A stretch of 64,000 nucleotides of DNA from CAKZML01 sp963823435 (GCA_963823435.1 CAWGLN010000001.1:310001-374000), one strand, 5' to 3'; shown: positions 9,672 through 19,798, counted from the stretch's first letter. Numbers and translations: made by a program. Notes: generated by a model from the letters alone, not told the origin.

Positions 9672-9824
9672 CTGGTGAGTTAGTATGTTCCCTATCGTCA
9701 GGTTGAAAGAATTTAACCATGAACAGTTCAGCCTGGATGCACACCATTCGCCGATCAAATACACATTTTCTGCCAACTAGCTTAGTATTGCACGCAGGCT
9801 GCACTAGAAGGATTACCAACGAGA
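9656..9824. promoter_or_regulatory. Divergent control region between DszB-like operon and AraC-type gene
   Basis: 170 bases, AT-richer than the flanking genes, that must hold both divergent promoters. An AraC-type activator commonly binds such a region. I could not assign a specific operator or -35/-10 pair by eye. Confidence 0.5.
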
Positions 9825-10874
9825 ATGCGCAACCAGAGTTCCACGGCAATCACTGAAACAGGGGACGCTGCGTGCCGGCGGCGCCGTGGAAATTCTCGCC
9901 GTGCTCAGAAGCCTGGGGCACGATCCGGACGAGGTGCTGACCGGGGCCGGTATCAACCCGAGACCTGTTCGACGACCCCGAAAATCTGATTACCTACGCC
10001 GCCCGGGGCCACCTCATGAAACATTGCGTAAGCAAAACCGGCTGCCAGCATTTCGGCCTGCTGGTCGGCCAACGAATGAACCTGCACTCGCTTGGTCTTC
10101 TGGGCTTGCTGATGAGAAGCCAGACGGATGCAGGAGCTGCGCTAGGTGCCCTCGTCAGCTCCCTGTCATCTGCATTCCCAGGGCGCATTGACGACGCTGG
10201 AAATCGACCGGAGCTGGCCGTACTGAGCTTATGAGGCATTGCAACCAGGGGTGGAGGCAACCGACCAGACCGGTGATGGCGCGGTCGCTATGATGCTCAA
10301 CGTCATGCGCACCCTGTGCGGCTCGGATTTCAAGCCCATCGAGGCCTCGTTCGCGCACCGCAAACCTGCGGACGTCGGGCCTTTTCGCCAGTTCTTCAAG
10401 GCTCCCTTATACTTTGATGCCGAGCGTTATTCTTTGGCATTTACGCCTGACTGGCTGCAGGCTCCCCTTCCCCACGCCGATGCGGAATTCCTGCAACTGC
10501 TGCGGAAGCAGATCGACGCACTCGAGGCCAAACAGAGTTTCGAGTTCCCGGAACAGGTGCGGCTTGTGCTGCGCTCCGCGCTGATGACCGGTCATTGCTC
10601 CGAGGACCAGATTGCCACGCTCTTCTCAATGTCCAGTCGCACTCTGAGTCGACGACTGGCAACGTTTGGCACGAGTTTTCATGCGCTTGTTGACGAATCC
10701 CGTTTCGAAATCGCCCGGCAGATGCTTGAAAACACCGCGCTAAAAGTAGACCAGATCGCTTCTTCCCTGGGCTACTCGCGCGCGAGCACTTTTATTCGGG
10801 CGTTCCGGCGTTGGAGCGCAACTACGCCCGCCAAATGGCGGGCAACTCGCCGTGGTGGCGCCCGGGCTAGCTGA
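9825..10874 (+). pseudogene. AraC-family transcriptional regulator, several frameshifts
   Basis: After correction this is about 348 residues, the usual size for AraC regulators with an N-terminal arabinose-binding-like domain (OruR type). The C-terminal HTH pair is intact (DQIATLFSMSSRTLSRRL, and VDQIASSLGYSRASTFIRAF). The N-terminal half is scattered over frames. Extra bases near 9870, 9961, 10166 and 10229 and one missing base near 10211 restore one continuous frame from ATG 9825, including the family's YEALQPGVEATDQTGDG-like segment. Uncorrected, a TGA appears at 10224. Its divergent position points to control of the DszB-like operon, possibly also the genes downstream. The indels look like sequence error, but a true loss cannot be excluded. 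Confidence 0.75.
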
Positions 10875-11253
10875 GGTTCCGCGCTAACGTGCTCTAAATA
10901 AACAACCGCAGGCCAGGCGCGAAAAAACCTGCCCCGCTGTGAGTGATACACAGTACTTGCCAATACATACACACTTATGGTCAAAGTCGCCTGGCATCTT
11001 TTTCAGACTGCAGACAAAATAGCGTGACGAACATGAGGTTCCCAACATCCAAACGCCAAGCGTAAAAGGCAACACATGGTGTGCATGATGACCCGGTGAT
11101 ACTCGTGTTTTGAGGTACGCGGTCGCTACAAATACCAGTTCCCCTTTCTTCCATGTGGACTACAATTCGTGCTACCCAAGTGTCAGATGTTTTCCGCCGG
11201 GGTGGGCTGCAAGACTAGGCAGAACGCAACAATGTCAAAGGAACATATATTCC
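10875..11253. other. Non-coding leader region upstream of outer-membrane protein gene
   Basis: About 380 bases without a supported gene. The 12-mer TGAGTGATACAC at 10940-10951 recurs exactly at 12130-12141, upstream of the rhodanese gene. The segment is AT-richer than its surroundings and probably carries the promoter of the following gene. Confidence 0.45.
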
Positions 11254-12072
11254 ATGAAATCACACAAACTCTTCGCATGGTGCTGGCTGGGTATCGCTGC
11301 ATTGGCGTCAGCGCCGCTTGTTGCTGAGGAACTCTCTGACGACTGGCAATTCCAGGCCAGCATCAATGGATGGTTCCCGGATATCGCCGGTACCACGGCA
11401 TTCGGGGTTGGTGACGGGCGCGATTTCGGCGTCGATATCGGCACCATACTCGATAACCTTGAACTCACAATCCAGGGATCATTCGCTGTGCAGAAAGGTC
11501 GCTGGGGTGCGTTCACCGACCTGGTATACCTGGACGTAGCTGCGTCGAAATCGGGAACCCGTGATTTCACGCTGGGCGGTCAGGAACTGCCCGCGTCTGT
11601 CACTGCAGATCTGAATCTTGACGTCACCAACCACGATCTGGACCTGGCCGGAAGCTATCGTTTGCAGGCAACTCCGGTTGCGACATCTGGATGTGCTCGC
11701 GGGCGTGCGGCTATTCGACGCCGAGCAATGACGCTGGGCTGGAATTTCAGCGGGGATTTCGGACCTGATTACGCCACCGCCATTGACTGGCCAAACCGTC
11801 CGTGTCGTCGCAGCAACTGGGACGCGATCGTCGGTATCAAGGGGCGCTACGCTTTGGGCGCGGACAGCGCCTGGTCCGTGCCCTATTACGCCGACGTCGG
11901 CACCGGCGATTCCGACCTGACCTGGCAGGCGGCGCTCGGCCTGACCTATGGCTTCAGCTGGGGTGACGTGGGCGTCGCCTGGCGCTATCTGGAATACCAG
12001 CTCAAATCAGGCGAGAAGATCAACGACATGAACATCAATGGCCCGATGCTGGGTGTAATATTCCGCTGGTAG
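11254..12072 (+). CDS. Outer-membrane beta-barrel protein (porin-like), with two short out-of-frame segments
   Basis: A 272-residue protein with a signal peptide (cleavage near Ala24) and amphipathic beta-strand rhythm ending in LGVIFRW, whose terminal aromatic residue is typical of outer-membrane barrels. It resembles uncharacterised outer-membrane proteins of about 270 residues. ATG 11254 is preceded by AAGGA. The frame stays open throughout, but about 11696-11727 and 11761-11811 read as barrel-like protein only in a shifted frame (LDVLAGVRLFDAEQ, and LITPPPLTGQTVRV). This suggests two compensating insertion/deletion pairs. Its place after the AraC-type gene suggests a role in taking up the substrate of the exported DszB-like proteins; that is inference. 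Confidence 0.7.
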   Translation: MKSHKLFAWCWLGIAALASAPLVAEELSDDWQFQASINGWFPDIAGTTAFGVGDGRDFGVDIGTILDNLELTIQGSFAVQKGRWGAFTDLVYLDVAASKSGTRDFTLGGQELPASVTADLNLDVTNHDLDLAGSYRLQATPVATSGCARGRAAIRRRAMTLGWNFSGDFGPDYATAIDWPNRPCRRSNWDAIVGIKGRYALGADSAWSVPYYADVGTGDSDLTWQAALGLTYGFSWGDVGVAWRYLEYQLKSGEKINDMNINGPMLGVIFRW

Positions 12073-12168
12073 TTCGGCGCATGCAGGCTGGTTGGTGGAT
12101 AATCGGGTTGCGGTGGTTTTCTATCCCGATGAGTGATACACGGACCTGAACGAATACAGGAGTTACAT

Positions 12169-12792
12169 ATGTTTCATTTTGACGCAGGGCAGTTTCGAGA
12201 TTGTTTCATGCCGTATCGGGGCGTGTTGGCTTTCTGCGCGGTTGCCATGCTTGCCCTTGCAGGCCCGGTGGGCGCAAGCGGGGATGCGAGTTCGTTGCCC
12301 ACTGCCAAGCAGACGACCCTGGGGTTGTATGTGACGTCCAGGGAGGCCTACGAAAAATGGAAGGCGGCGCCTGACAAGGTGCTGATCCTCGACGTGCGTA
12401 CGCCTGAGGAATACATGTTTGTCGGTCACGCAGACATGGCCTGGAATATTCCCGTCGCGTCCCAGTCATACCAGTGGGACGCCGAAAAGGGTCAGTTTCC
12501 GATGAGCCTGCTCCCGGACTTTGTTGCCCGTGTACAGACCGTCGCCAAACCCGGTGATACGGTGCTGGTCATGTGCCGGTCCGGGGGCCGCAGCGCTCTT
12601 GCCGTCAATCTGCTCGCCAAGGCCGGCTACACGAACGTCTTCAATATTACCGATGGCGTGGAAGGGGACGATGTGAAGGACCCGAACAGCGTGTATAAAG
12701 GTCAGCGCCTGGTGAACGGGTGGAAAAATTCCGGCGTGCCGTGGACTTACCATATCGATCCGAAACGGATGGTGCTGCCCACGGAACCCTAG
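12169..12792 (+). CDS. Exported rhodanese-domain protein
   Basis: A 207-residue protein with an N-terminal hydrophobic segment (about residues 18-36, ending GPVGASG), so it is secreted or membrane-tethered in the periplasm. A single rhodanese domain follows, with the DVRTPEEY entry motif and active-site loop CRSGGRS (Cys136), which would carry a persulfide. ATG 12169 has a strong AGGAG site at 6 bases; an in-frame GTG at 12133 is less likely. Rhodaneses move sulfane sulfur between donors and acceptors. Its closeness to the DszB-like pair and the shared upstream 12-mer hint at a common sulfur-handling role, which is not proven. Confidence 0.85.
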   Translation: MFHFDAGQFRDCFMPYRGVLAFCAVAMLALAGPVGASGDASSLPTAKQTTLGLYVTSREAYEKWKAAPDKVLILDVRTPEEYMFVGHADMAWNIPVASQSYQWDAEKGQFPMSLLPDFVARVQTVAKPGDTVLVMCRSGGRSALAVNLLAKAGYTNVFNITDGVEGDDVKDPNSVYKGQRLVNGWKNSGVPWTYHIDPKRMVLPTEP

Positions 12793-12832
12793 CAATTGAC
12801 GTGGTCCACCGCGGTAAGCGAGACCATGCCCG

Positions 12833-13495
12833 TCAGGTCTTCGGACTGGGCCCCGATTGTTTGGGGTCAAAGGCAACGCCACAACCACCGATGCCACAGT
12901 AACCCTCGGGATTCTTGGCCAGGTACTGCTGGTGATAGTCCTCGGCGAAATAGAATACAGGAGCGGCCTGCACCTCGGTGGTGACCGGATTGTGGCCGGC
13001 CTTGCGTAAGGCATCGGCATAGGCCTCGCGCGAGGTCAGGGCCTGGGACAGTTGCTCCGGGCCAAAGGTAAAAATTGCGGAGCGATACTGGGTGCCGGTG
13101 TCATTCCCCTGGCGCATACCCTGGGTGGGGTTATGCGATTCCCAAAACACCTGCAACAGATCCTGGTAACTGATCACGGCCGGGTCAAACACCACCCGCA
13201 CCACTTCATCGTGGCCGGTGCCGCCGGAACAGACTTCCTGGTAGGTGGGATTCGGTGTATGACCACCGGCGTAACCCACCGCCGTGCTATACACGCCTTC
13301 CATCTTCCAGAACAGGCGTTCGGCGCCCCAGAAGCAACCCATACCGAACATGGCCTGTTGCATATTTTCCGGAAACGGGCCCTTGAGCGCATGCCCGTTC
13401 ACATAATGCCTCTCGGGCACCGCCATGGCCTCGTCACGTCCGGGCAAAGCCTTGTCGGGTTGCGGCATCACAGTCTTGTCGTATCGGCCCTGCAT
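12833..13495 (-). CDS. msrA: Peptide-methionine (S)-S-oxide reductase
   Basis: A 220-residue MsrA that reduces the S-epimer of methionine sulfoxide in proteins. The active-site motif GCFWGAER holds catalytic Cys54, and C-terminal cysteines (EGYCGIGGCG) can serve as resolving thiols. The length and the extra N-terminal 40 residues match the E. coli type. No export signal is apparent, so it should be cytoplasmic. ATG 13495 is preceded by GGAGG at about 11 bases. The gene is convergent with the rhodanese gene and divergent from the SNF transporter. Confidence 0.95.
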   Translation of the reverse strand: MQGRYDKTVMPQPDKALPGRDEAMAVPERHYVNGHALKGPFPENMQQAMFGMGCFWGAERLFWKMEGVYSTAVGYAGGHTPNPTYQEVCSGGTGHDEVVRVVFDPAVISYQDLLQVFWESHNPTQGMRQGNDTGTQYRSAIFTFGPEQLSQALTSREAYADALRKAGHNPVTTEVQAAPVFYFAEDYHQQYLAKNPEGYCGIGGCGVAFDPKQSGPSPKT

Positions 13496-13639
13496 GGCAG
13501 TTGGAACCTCCAGAATTCTCGGTATTGACTAGTGTTGGGGGCCCCGCCGATAAACTCAAGCCCCATCTTGCACTCAATGTCTGGTTATAATCGGGGCCAG
13601 TCATTACTTGCGCCAACCAAAACTATAAGGAGCGCCCCC

Positions 13640-15007
13640 GTGCATACCGGAGACGTTCAGAAAAACTGGTCCTCCCGCATGGTATTCCTGCTCGCGGCCA
13701 TCGGGGCCGCCGTGGGCCTGGGCAATATCTGGAAATTTCCCTACACGGCCGGGGTCAGCGGCGGTGGCGCATTCGTGCTGGTCTACGCCGGGGCGGTGAT
13801 AGCCATCGCCATTCCTATCGTGATGGCTGAACTGCTCATCGGCCGGCGTGCCAGGCGCAGTCCGGTGGCCGCCTTCATCAAGCTTGCGCGCGAGGCCGGG
13901 GCAAGTACCGGCTGGCAAATCACGGGCTGGATCAACCTGACTGCTGCCTTCCTCATTCTCAGCTTTTACAGCGTAATTGCAGGTTGGGCAGTAGCCTACG
14001 TACCAAAACTGGCGAGCGGCGTATTTACCGGCGCAGACGCCGCCGTAACCACCGGCCAGTTTCAGAGCCTTCTCGCATCCCCATGGTCCCTGGTTCTTTG
14101 GCACACCGTATTCATGGTGCTAAGCGTGGTGATCGTCGCCCGCGGCGTGCAGCGGGGTATTGAGTGGGCGGTGAAAATCCTGATGCCCGCACTGTTTGCC
14201 ATATTGCTCATGATGGTGTTCTATGGCGCCATTGCGGGCGACTTCGAGCGAGCCGTAGATTTTCTGTTCACGGTGGACTTCAGCAAGGTCGATGGCGCGG
14301 TGGTGCTCAATGCCGTCGGGCAGGCCTTCTTCTCTGTCAGCGTGTCCATGGGTCTGCTCATCGCCTACGGTGCCTACCTGCCCGAGACGGTAAACATTCC
14401 GCGCAACGCGGTCATCATCGCCTTCGCCGATACCTTTGTCGCCATCCTGGCAGGCCTTGCCATTTTTCCGCTGGTTTTCGGCAACCACCTGGACCCGGCC
14501 GAGGGCCCGGGGCTGATATTTGTCACACTGCCCATCGCCTTTGGAAATATGCCGCTGGGTTGGCTGTTCGGCTCACTGTTCTTTGTGCTGTTAGTATTTG
14601 CCGCCCTGACCTCGGCGATTGCGCTGATGGAACCGGTAGTGGCGTGGGCCCAGGATAACCGGCAGTTGAGGCGTAGCACCGTCGCTGCAGCCATAGGTCT
14701 CGCCGTCTGGCTGGTCGGTCTGGCCAGTGTGCTGTCCTTCAACGTACTGGCGGATTTCAAGCCCCTGCCCTTCGGCCCGCTGGAAGGAAAGACCCTGTTT
14801 GACCTGCTGGATTTCATCACCAGCAACGTGCTGTTGCCTGTAGGCGGCATCCTGATAGCCCTGTTTACCGGCTGGGTCTTGAGTTCCGACAGTACCCGCG
14901 AGGAACTGGGGCTGCCCGATGGACTCCTGTTCAAGGCATGGCAGTTCCTGTTGCGCTTTGTGGCCCCCCTGGCCCTGGCCAAGGTGCTGTGGGACGGTAT
15001 CGTATAG
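13640..15007 (+). CDS. Sodium-dependent transporter, SNF/NSS family
   Basis: A 455-residue membrane protein with about 11-12 hydrophobic segments. The family's N-terminal signature is clear (WSSRMVFLLAAIGAAVGLGNIWKFPY), containing the Na+ and substrate-site glycines of TM1, and TM6 holds the unwound VGQAFFSVSVSMG stretch. Bacterial members import amino acids or related small molecules with sodium; the substrate here is unknown. The start is GTG 13640, backed by AAGGAG at 7 bases. Extending further upstream would add an unconserved tail. Confidence 0.9.
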   Translation: MHTGDVQKNWSSRMVFLLAAIGAAVGLGNIWKFPYTAGVSGGGAFVLVYAGAVIAIAIPIVMAELLIGRRARRSPVAAFIKLAREAGASTGWQITGWINLTAAFLILSFYSVIAGWAVAYVPKLASGVFTGADAAVTTGQFQSLLASPWSLVLWHTVFMVLSVVIVARGVQRGIEWAVKILMPALFAILLMMVFYGAIAGDFERAVDFLFTVDFSKVDGAVVLNAVGQAFFSVSVSMGLLIAYGAYLPETVNIPRNAVIIAFADTFVAILAGLAIFPLVFGNHLDPAEGPGLIFVTLPIAFGNMPLGWLFGSLFFVLLVFAALTSAIALMEPVVAWAQDNRQLRRSTVAAAIGLAVWLVGLASVLSFNVLADFKPLPFGPLEGKTLFDLLDFITSNVLLPVGGILIALFTGWVLSSDSTREELGLPDGLLFKAWQFLLRFVAPLALAKVLWDGIV

Positions 15008-15130
15008 GGCCCCAAAACAGAGACCTATCCACCGCCAGGCAGGTGCCTCCGAAAGCCATTTGTATCCGCCCCGGTGACCCCGCACAGTGGTATTATCAGG
15101 CTTGACCACCAGCTCGCACAGGAGACGGAA

Positions 15131-15364
15131 ATGGCGGTAAAGCGTGCACTCGAGCATTACAAAAAGCACGAGATAGTGGCCGAGACAACACCGGGAACCG
15201 GTAAATGGACGTACACGTTGTCGGTCATCAGTCATGACGGGGATGACTCGACAGTCATTGCCAGGGAAACCGGTGACGGCTTCGCATCTGACCTGGCCGC
15301 CTTGCACGCGGCCAAGGAGCGAGGACGGCTTCTCGTCGATCAGCACCTGGCCGGCGCCGAATAG
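15131..15364 (+). CDS. Small conserved-type hypothetical protein
   Basis: 77 residues from ATG 15131, preceded by GGAGA. The protein is soluble, with a beta-hairpin-like central part (GKWTYTLSVISHDGDDSTVIARETG) and a charged helical C-terminus. It vaguely recalls small DUF6566-type proteins, but I do not recognise a function. It lies between the SNF transporter and ppnN on the same strand, with its own ribosome binding site. Confidence 0.6.
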   Translation: MAVKRALEHYKKHEIVAETTPGTGKWTYTLSVISHDGDDSTVIARETGDGFASDLAALHAAKERGRLLVDQHLAGAE

Positions 15365-15466
15365 ATTGCCTGACCCGGCCTCGAGGCGGGTTCTCACGCC
15401 AGGTATGCAGGATCAGGTTCCTGCACGGGCGGAGCTTATCCCCGGATAAACAACACGAGCACAATA

Positions 15467-16826
15467 ATGGATGCAACGGTCACTCCCGAAGGAAGCCTGG
15501 AAGTTCTCTCACAACAGGAAGTGCAACACTTGCGCTACCTGGGTGAAGGCGGCATGCACGAGTTGTTTCGTCGCTGTTGCCTGGCGGTACTGAATTCGGG
15601 CAGCGAGGTTGACGATGCGAGGCTGGTATTCGATCAACACAAAAACTTTGATATCGAATTACTCCAGCAAGATCGCGGAATTCGCCTGAAAGTCACCAAC
15701 GCCCCCGAGCAGGCTTTCGTTGATGGCAGGATGATACGGGGATTGCGCGAACACCTGTTTGCCGTGCTCCGGGACGTTGTTTACATGCGCACGGTGCTGG
15801 CCGACACCAGCGTTTTCGACCCCGAAAGTTCCGCCGGTATCACCAACAGTGTATTTCACGCCTTGCGTCATGCAGGCATCCTGCACAGCAATGGAGACCC
15901 AAATATTGCCGTGTGCTGGGGCGGTCATGCCATCAACCGTGAGGAATACGATTACACCAAGAAAGTCGGCTACCAGCTTGGGCTGCGCGGGTATGAACAT
16001 CTGCACCGGCTGCGGTCCGGGGGCCATGAAGGGCCCGATGAAGGGCGCAACCATCGCGCATGCCAAGCAACGTATTGTCGGAGGCCGCTACCTGGGACTC
16101 ACCGAGCCGGGAATCATCGCGGCGGAACCACCCAATGCGATTGTCAATGAACTGGTAATACTGCCGGATATCGAAAAACGCCTGGAGGCTTTCGTACGGG
16201 TCGGACACAGTTTTATTGTTTTCCCGGGCGGCGTGGGCACGGCGGAGGAAATTCTCTATCTGCTCGGGATTCTATTGCACCCGGGCAACGCCGATCTGCC
16301 CTTCCCGCTGATTTTCAGCGGCCCCGCCAGCGCCACAGACTATTTCAAGCAAATCGACCGGTTTCTGAAATTCATGCTGGGTGAAGGCATCGCAAACCGC
16401 TATGAGATCGTGGTGGATGATCCGGCCCGCACGGCGCACCTGGCCCACCAGGGCGCCCAGGCGGTGAAGGAATATCGGCAACAGCAAAATGATGCCTATT
16501 TCTTCAACTGGATGCTGAGCGTAGACGCGGACTTCCAGCACCCGTTTCGTGTCGACCACCAGTCCATGCGCTCGCTCTCCCTGCACCGGGAACTGCCGTC
16601 ACACATCCTGGCTTGCAACCTGCGCAAGGCGTTTTCAGGCATCGTGACCGGCAACGTCAAGGAACACGGGATACGCATGGTGGAGGAGCAGGGTCCGCTT
16701 GAGATCATTGGTGAGCCAGAGTTTGCACACCAGATATCGGACTTGCTCAAGGCCTTCGTAAGCCAAAAACGCATGCGCCTGCCAACCACAGAATACAAAC
16801 CCTGTTTTACGATAGTGGGCGGCTAG
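15467..16826 (+). CDS. ppnN: Pyrimidine/purine nucleotide 5'-monophosphate nucleosidase PpnN (one frameshift)
   Basis: With one extra base removed at about 15991 the product is 452 residues, against 454 in E. coli PpnN (YgdH). The enzyme hydrolyses nucleoside monophosphates to base plus ribose 5-phosphate and is a (p)ppGpp target in E. coli. The LOG-fold core is complete: GCGPGAMKGPMKGA, then the PGGVGTAEE motif that binds the nucleotide phosphate. The break falls within GLRG|MNICTGCGPG, inside a highly conserved segment, with flawless coding on both sides. A sequencing insertion is much likelier than a real mutation. Confidence 0.9.
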
Positions 16827-16912
16827 CCGGGATACAGGACCGCCCATGCACACGAGGTGGGCGAACCATTCCTGGATTCAAGATACGCACCAACGCGAGG
16901 ACCAGAGACTCC

Positions 16913-17926
16913 CTAGACCCTGGTCACCCAGCCGTGACGATCCTCGGCCAGGCCACCCTGGATGTCGGTCAGGGCCTTGCGGAATTTCAGGGCGTTGGGT
17001 CCGACCTCGCCGCTGCCAACCTGATAGGTCTTGCCGTGAAACACCAGTTCACCCACCGGTGACAGGACTGCAGCAGTACCGGTCAGCGCTGCCTCGCTGG
17101 AACTCGCCCGCTCCAGCAATTCGTCCACTGTGAACGCTCGCTCCTCGACTTCGTAGCCCATGTCGCGCGCCAGGGTCAGCAGGCTGTCGCGGGTCACACC
17201 ATGCAGGAACGTCGGATCCAGCGCCTTGGTGAGTACGCGCTTGTCATCCATCAGCATGAAATTGGCTGCACCGGTCTCCTGCACATCACCGCCGGGGCAG
17301 AACAGCACCTGGTCCACCGCATGTTCCTTGCGCGCCTGCATGGTAAGACGCAGGGCCGCCGCGTAATTGCCGCCAGTCTTCACCCTGCCCATCTGGATAG
17401 TGGTGCGCATAATGTCATCGGCTACCAACAGTCGCAGGGGTCTCAGGCCCCCGGCAAAGTAATCTCCTACCGGGGACAGCAATACAAACAGGCAGGCGTC
17501 CGAACTTGGCAGAGCGGCGGCGCCGATGTCGGGCGATGTGCCTATCAGGCAAGGTCTGATATACAGCGACTCGGGCAATTGGGGAATCTCGTCATGCACC
17601 GCCTTCACGGTCTTGACGATGGCGTCACGCAGCATGTCCACACCCGGAAACGGCAGGCACATCGACTCCGCGCTCTGGCGCATGCGCTCAAGATGACGAT
17701 CCAGGCGGAAAATACGCACGCCACCGTCAGCCCAGCGGTAGGCTTTCAATCCCTCGAAAATCGAACTGGCGTAATGCAGTACGTGGGCCGCGGGATTCAG
17801 GGCAATCGGCTGGGTAGGCTGCACGACAAACTCGCCCCACTGGCCGCCCTTCAAATTGGCCACACCCATCTGCTTGCAAAATACCGTGCCAAACTTGGCC
17901 GCAGGTTTCTTATCCACCGCAGTCAT
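16913..17926 (-). CDS. ilvE: Branched-chain amino acid aminotransferase
   Basis: A 337-residue fold-type IV PLP enzyme catalysing the last transamination of leucine, isoleucine and valine synthesis. The length and the segments ALNPAAHVLHYASSIFEGLKAYR, YIRPCLIGT and VKTGGNYAAAL (holding the PLP lysine) mark the longer type II BCAT seen in many bacteria and in eukaryotes, not the 309-residue E. coli type. I chose ATG 17926, preceded by GGAG; the upstream ATG at 17968 has poor spacing. It stands alone, about 20 kb from the ilv/leu cluster, converging on ppnN. Confidence 0.9.
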   Translation of the reverse strand: MTAVDKKPAAKFGTVFCKQMGVANLKGGQWGEFVVQPTQPIALNPAAHVLHYASSIFEGLKAYRWADGGVRIFRLDRHLERMRQSAESMCLPFPGVDMLRDAIVKTVKAVHDEIPQLPESLYIRPCLIGTSPDIGAAALPSSDACLFVLLSPVGDYFAGGLRPLRLLVADDIMRTTIQMGRVKTGGNYAAALRLTMQARKEHAVDQVLFCPGGDVQETGAANFMLMDDKRVLTKALDPTFLHGVTRDSLLTLARDMGYEVEERAFTVDELLERASSSEAALTGTAAVLSPVGELVFHGKTYQVGSGEVGPNALKFRKALTDIQGGLAEDRHGWVTRV

Positions 17927-18283
17927 CCTTGCTCCAATCCTGAATATTGATGGTTTTTCGGTGGTCATCCCCCCGAATCAGGTCCGAACTATGAACCAAA
18001 GGACGTTGTTTTTGAAGGGTGGGGTCACGCCCGCGCAAAACCTCACGACTATGCCTGCCGGTAACCTCCCGTGGCAGCAGGTCTTTTTCCGTGGCATGGA
18101 CACAATCCATGATATTCCCGCACGGTGGTTCGAATTTCGCAGGCACCTAATCGGGATCAGAATGCGGCCCCGGGATCATCGATTCCAGGCACCGGTCAGG
18201 TCGAGGTCGTGGTCTGCCATCGCCCCTGGCCAGGACTCACTCAACAGACCACAGGGTGGCGATCGGAGCGCTTGAAGGAAGCT
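17927..18283. other. Non-coding region upstream of ilvE
   Basis: About 357 bases between the ilvE start and the stop of the FG-GAP protein gene. No supported gene. I checked a GGTTCGAAT stretch near 18128 for a tRNA T-loop; the flanking stem does not pair. Confidence 0.4.
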
Positions 18284-19780
18284 CTACTGTGAAAGCTCGC
18301 CCGCGTCGTGCCTGGCAAGAAAAACACTGAGCCTACCGGCCAACTCGGGACCGTCCGAATCACCGTACTGGATTACCAGGTCACTCAAACCGTCGGCGTC
18401 AACATCAAGCGGCTGGATCCGGTCCCCGTTTCTCGGCAGGCTGGCGCTGATCTTGAAGCTTCGGCCGGCAAACAGGCTTGGGCTACCGTCACCCAGTGTG
18501 ATTTTCAGCTCATCCTTGTTCAACTGAAGCAGCAAGTCCTTGACCCCGTCGCCACTGAAATCGGCCGCCAGCACCGCCGGGACATCAGCGTGTCCTTTTT
18601 TCATGTCTATCCTGACCTTGGTCGAGGCACTGAAATTTGGCTCGGCGGGGTAATGACCCCGCTCGTCGGCCCGGTAAAAATCAAGATCCATTGACATGCT
18701 TCCCGAGAACAGCGCCTTGATCACGCGTCCCAGGCCGAGTCGTATCGACGGGATGATCAGGTCCTTGCGACCGTCTCCATCCAGGTCCTCCACCACCAGG
18801 TCAAATTGCATACCCTTGGATACCATGACACTGTCAGGAGGATCGGTGTGGTATACCCAGCCATCCTGATTGCGACCCAGGTGGACTGCAAAATCACTGC
18901 TCTTGTCGAACACCCCCCGACTATGCGTGGCTTCCGTAAGCACATCCGGCGCGCCGTCTCCATCCAGGTCGGCCACCCGCTCGATAACCCGGATGCTCAT
19001 GTCACTCTGGTCCATATCTCCACGATCGCTTTCCCATTCCTGCAACTGGGCTTTTGAGGCGATGTCCAGACCCAGGCTGAGCAAGGTGCCCTGGTGGTCA
19101 TAGCCCCCTTCGGCGTTTGCCGCGTACACCCGCAGGCTGCGGTCCTCCAGCAGCAGCACGTCCATACGCCCGTCAAAATTGGCATCCGCCAGGGAGGTCC
19201 TGGGCAAGCGATATCGAACGACCGTCTTGCCCAGCGTCATGTCCGGATTCGCCAGCAAGTCGGTCGCAGACGCAAAACTGCCATCTGCCTTCTGCAGAGC
19301 AAACACCAGGCCACCGAAATCGGGAACCAGCAGATCGTCCAGTTCGTCACCATTCAGGTCTTGCAAGAAGTCCAGGTCAGCAATCGAACCGCTGCGCGGC
19401 AAACGAAACAGGCTGGAAAAGCTCAACACCCGCCGCAGATCACCTGAGAGAAAATCCAGGCAAAGCGCACCTTCCGGATCCAGGAAACACAGGGTCTCGC
19501 CATCCTGGTTACGCGCTACGTCCATGGCCAGCAGCTCCCCAGGCAAGTCCATCGACAGTTGCAATTCAGGCTCTGCGCCGTGGTGCAAACGATAAATCTG
19601 TAACTGCTGCTCACCCTCAGGGGTCTTGCCCACCAGCAACAGGCGTGGCTCACCTGCCAACCTGGCCACCCGCGCCGGCTGGTCCAAACGCATGCGTGTA
19701 TCCAATGAATGGGCTTCAAACTCCAGCGCCCAGGTTTGCCCTGAGCACATCAACAGCAGGGCTAAAGATAGAATCCGCAT
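18284..19780 (-). CDS. Exported FG-GAP/VCBS-repeat beta-propeller protein
   Basis: A 498-residue protein with a signal peptide (cleavage after WALE or nearby). It carries repeated calcium-binding-like loops of the FG-GAP type: DLNGDELDDLL, DANFDGRMDVLL, DLDGDGAPDVL, DLDGDGRKDLI, DFSGDGVKDLL and DVDADGLSDLV. Spacing suggests a seven-bladed beta-propeller facing the periplasm or cell surface. Such repeats mediate adhesion or scaffold enzymes, and no catalytic domain is visible. The gene follows the SH3-domain gene by only 18 bases and probably shares its transcript. Confidence 0.75.
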   Translation of the reverse strand: MRILSLALLLMCSGQTWALEFEAHSLDTRMRLDQPARVARLAGEPRLLLVGKTPEGEQQLQIYRLHHGAEPELQLSMDLPGELLAMDVARNQDGETLCFLDPEGALCLDFLSGDLRRVLSFSSLFRLPRSGSIADLDFLQDLNGDELDDLLVPDFGGLVFALQKADGSFASATDLLANPDMTLGKTVVRYRLPRTSLADANFDGRMDVLLLEDRSLRVYAANAEGGYDHQGTLLSLGLDIASKAQLQEWESDRGDMDQSDMSIRVIERVADLDGDGAPDVLTEATHSRGVFDKSSDFAVHLGRNQDGWVYHTDPPDSVMVSKGMQFDLVVEDLDGDGRKDLIIPSIRLGLGRVIKALFSGSMSMDLDFYRADERGHYPAEPNFSASTKVRIDMKKGHADVPAVLAADFSGDGVKDLLLQLNKDELKITLGDGSPSLFAGRSFKISASLPRNGDRIQPLDVDADGLSDLVIQYGDSDGPELAGRLSVFLARHDAGELSQ

Positions 19781-19798
19781 GTCTGGTCCCGTGCCTGT

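Noticed and set aside
18120..18160. tRNA gene (GGTTCGAAT motif)
   Set aside because: Flanking sequence does not form a T-stem, acceptor stem or anticodon arm.
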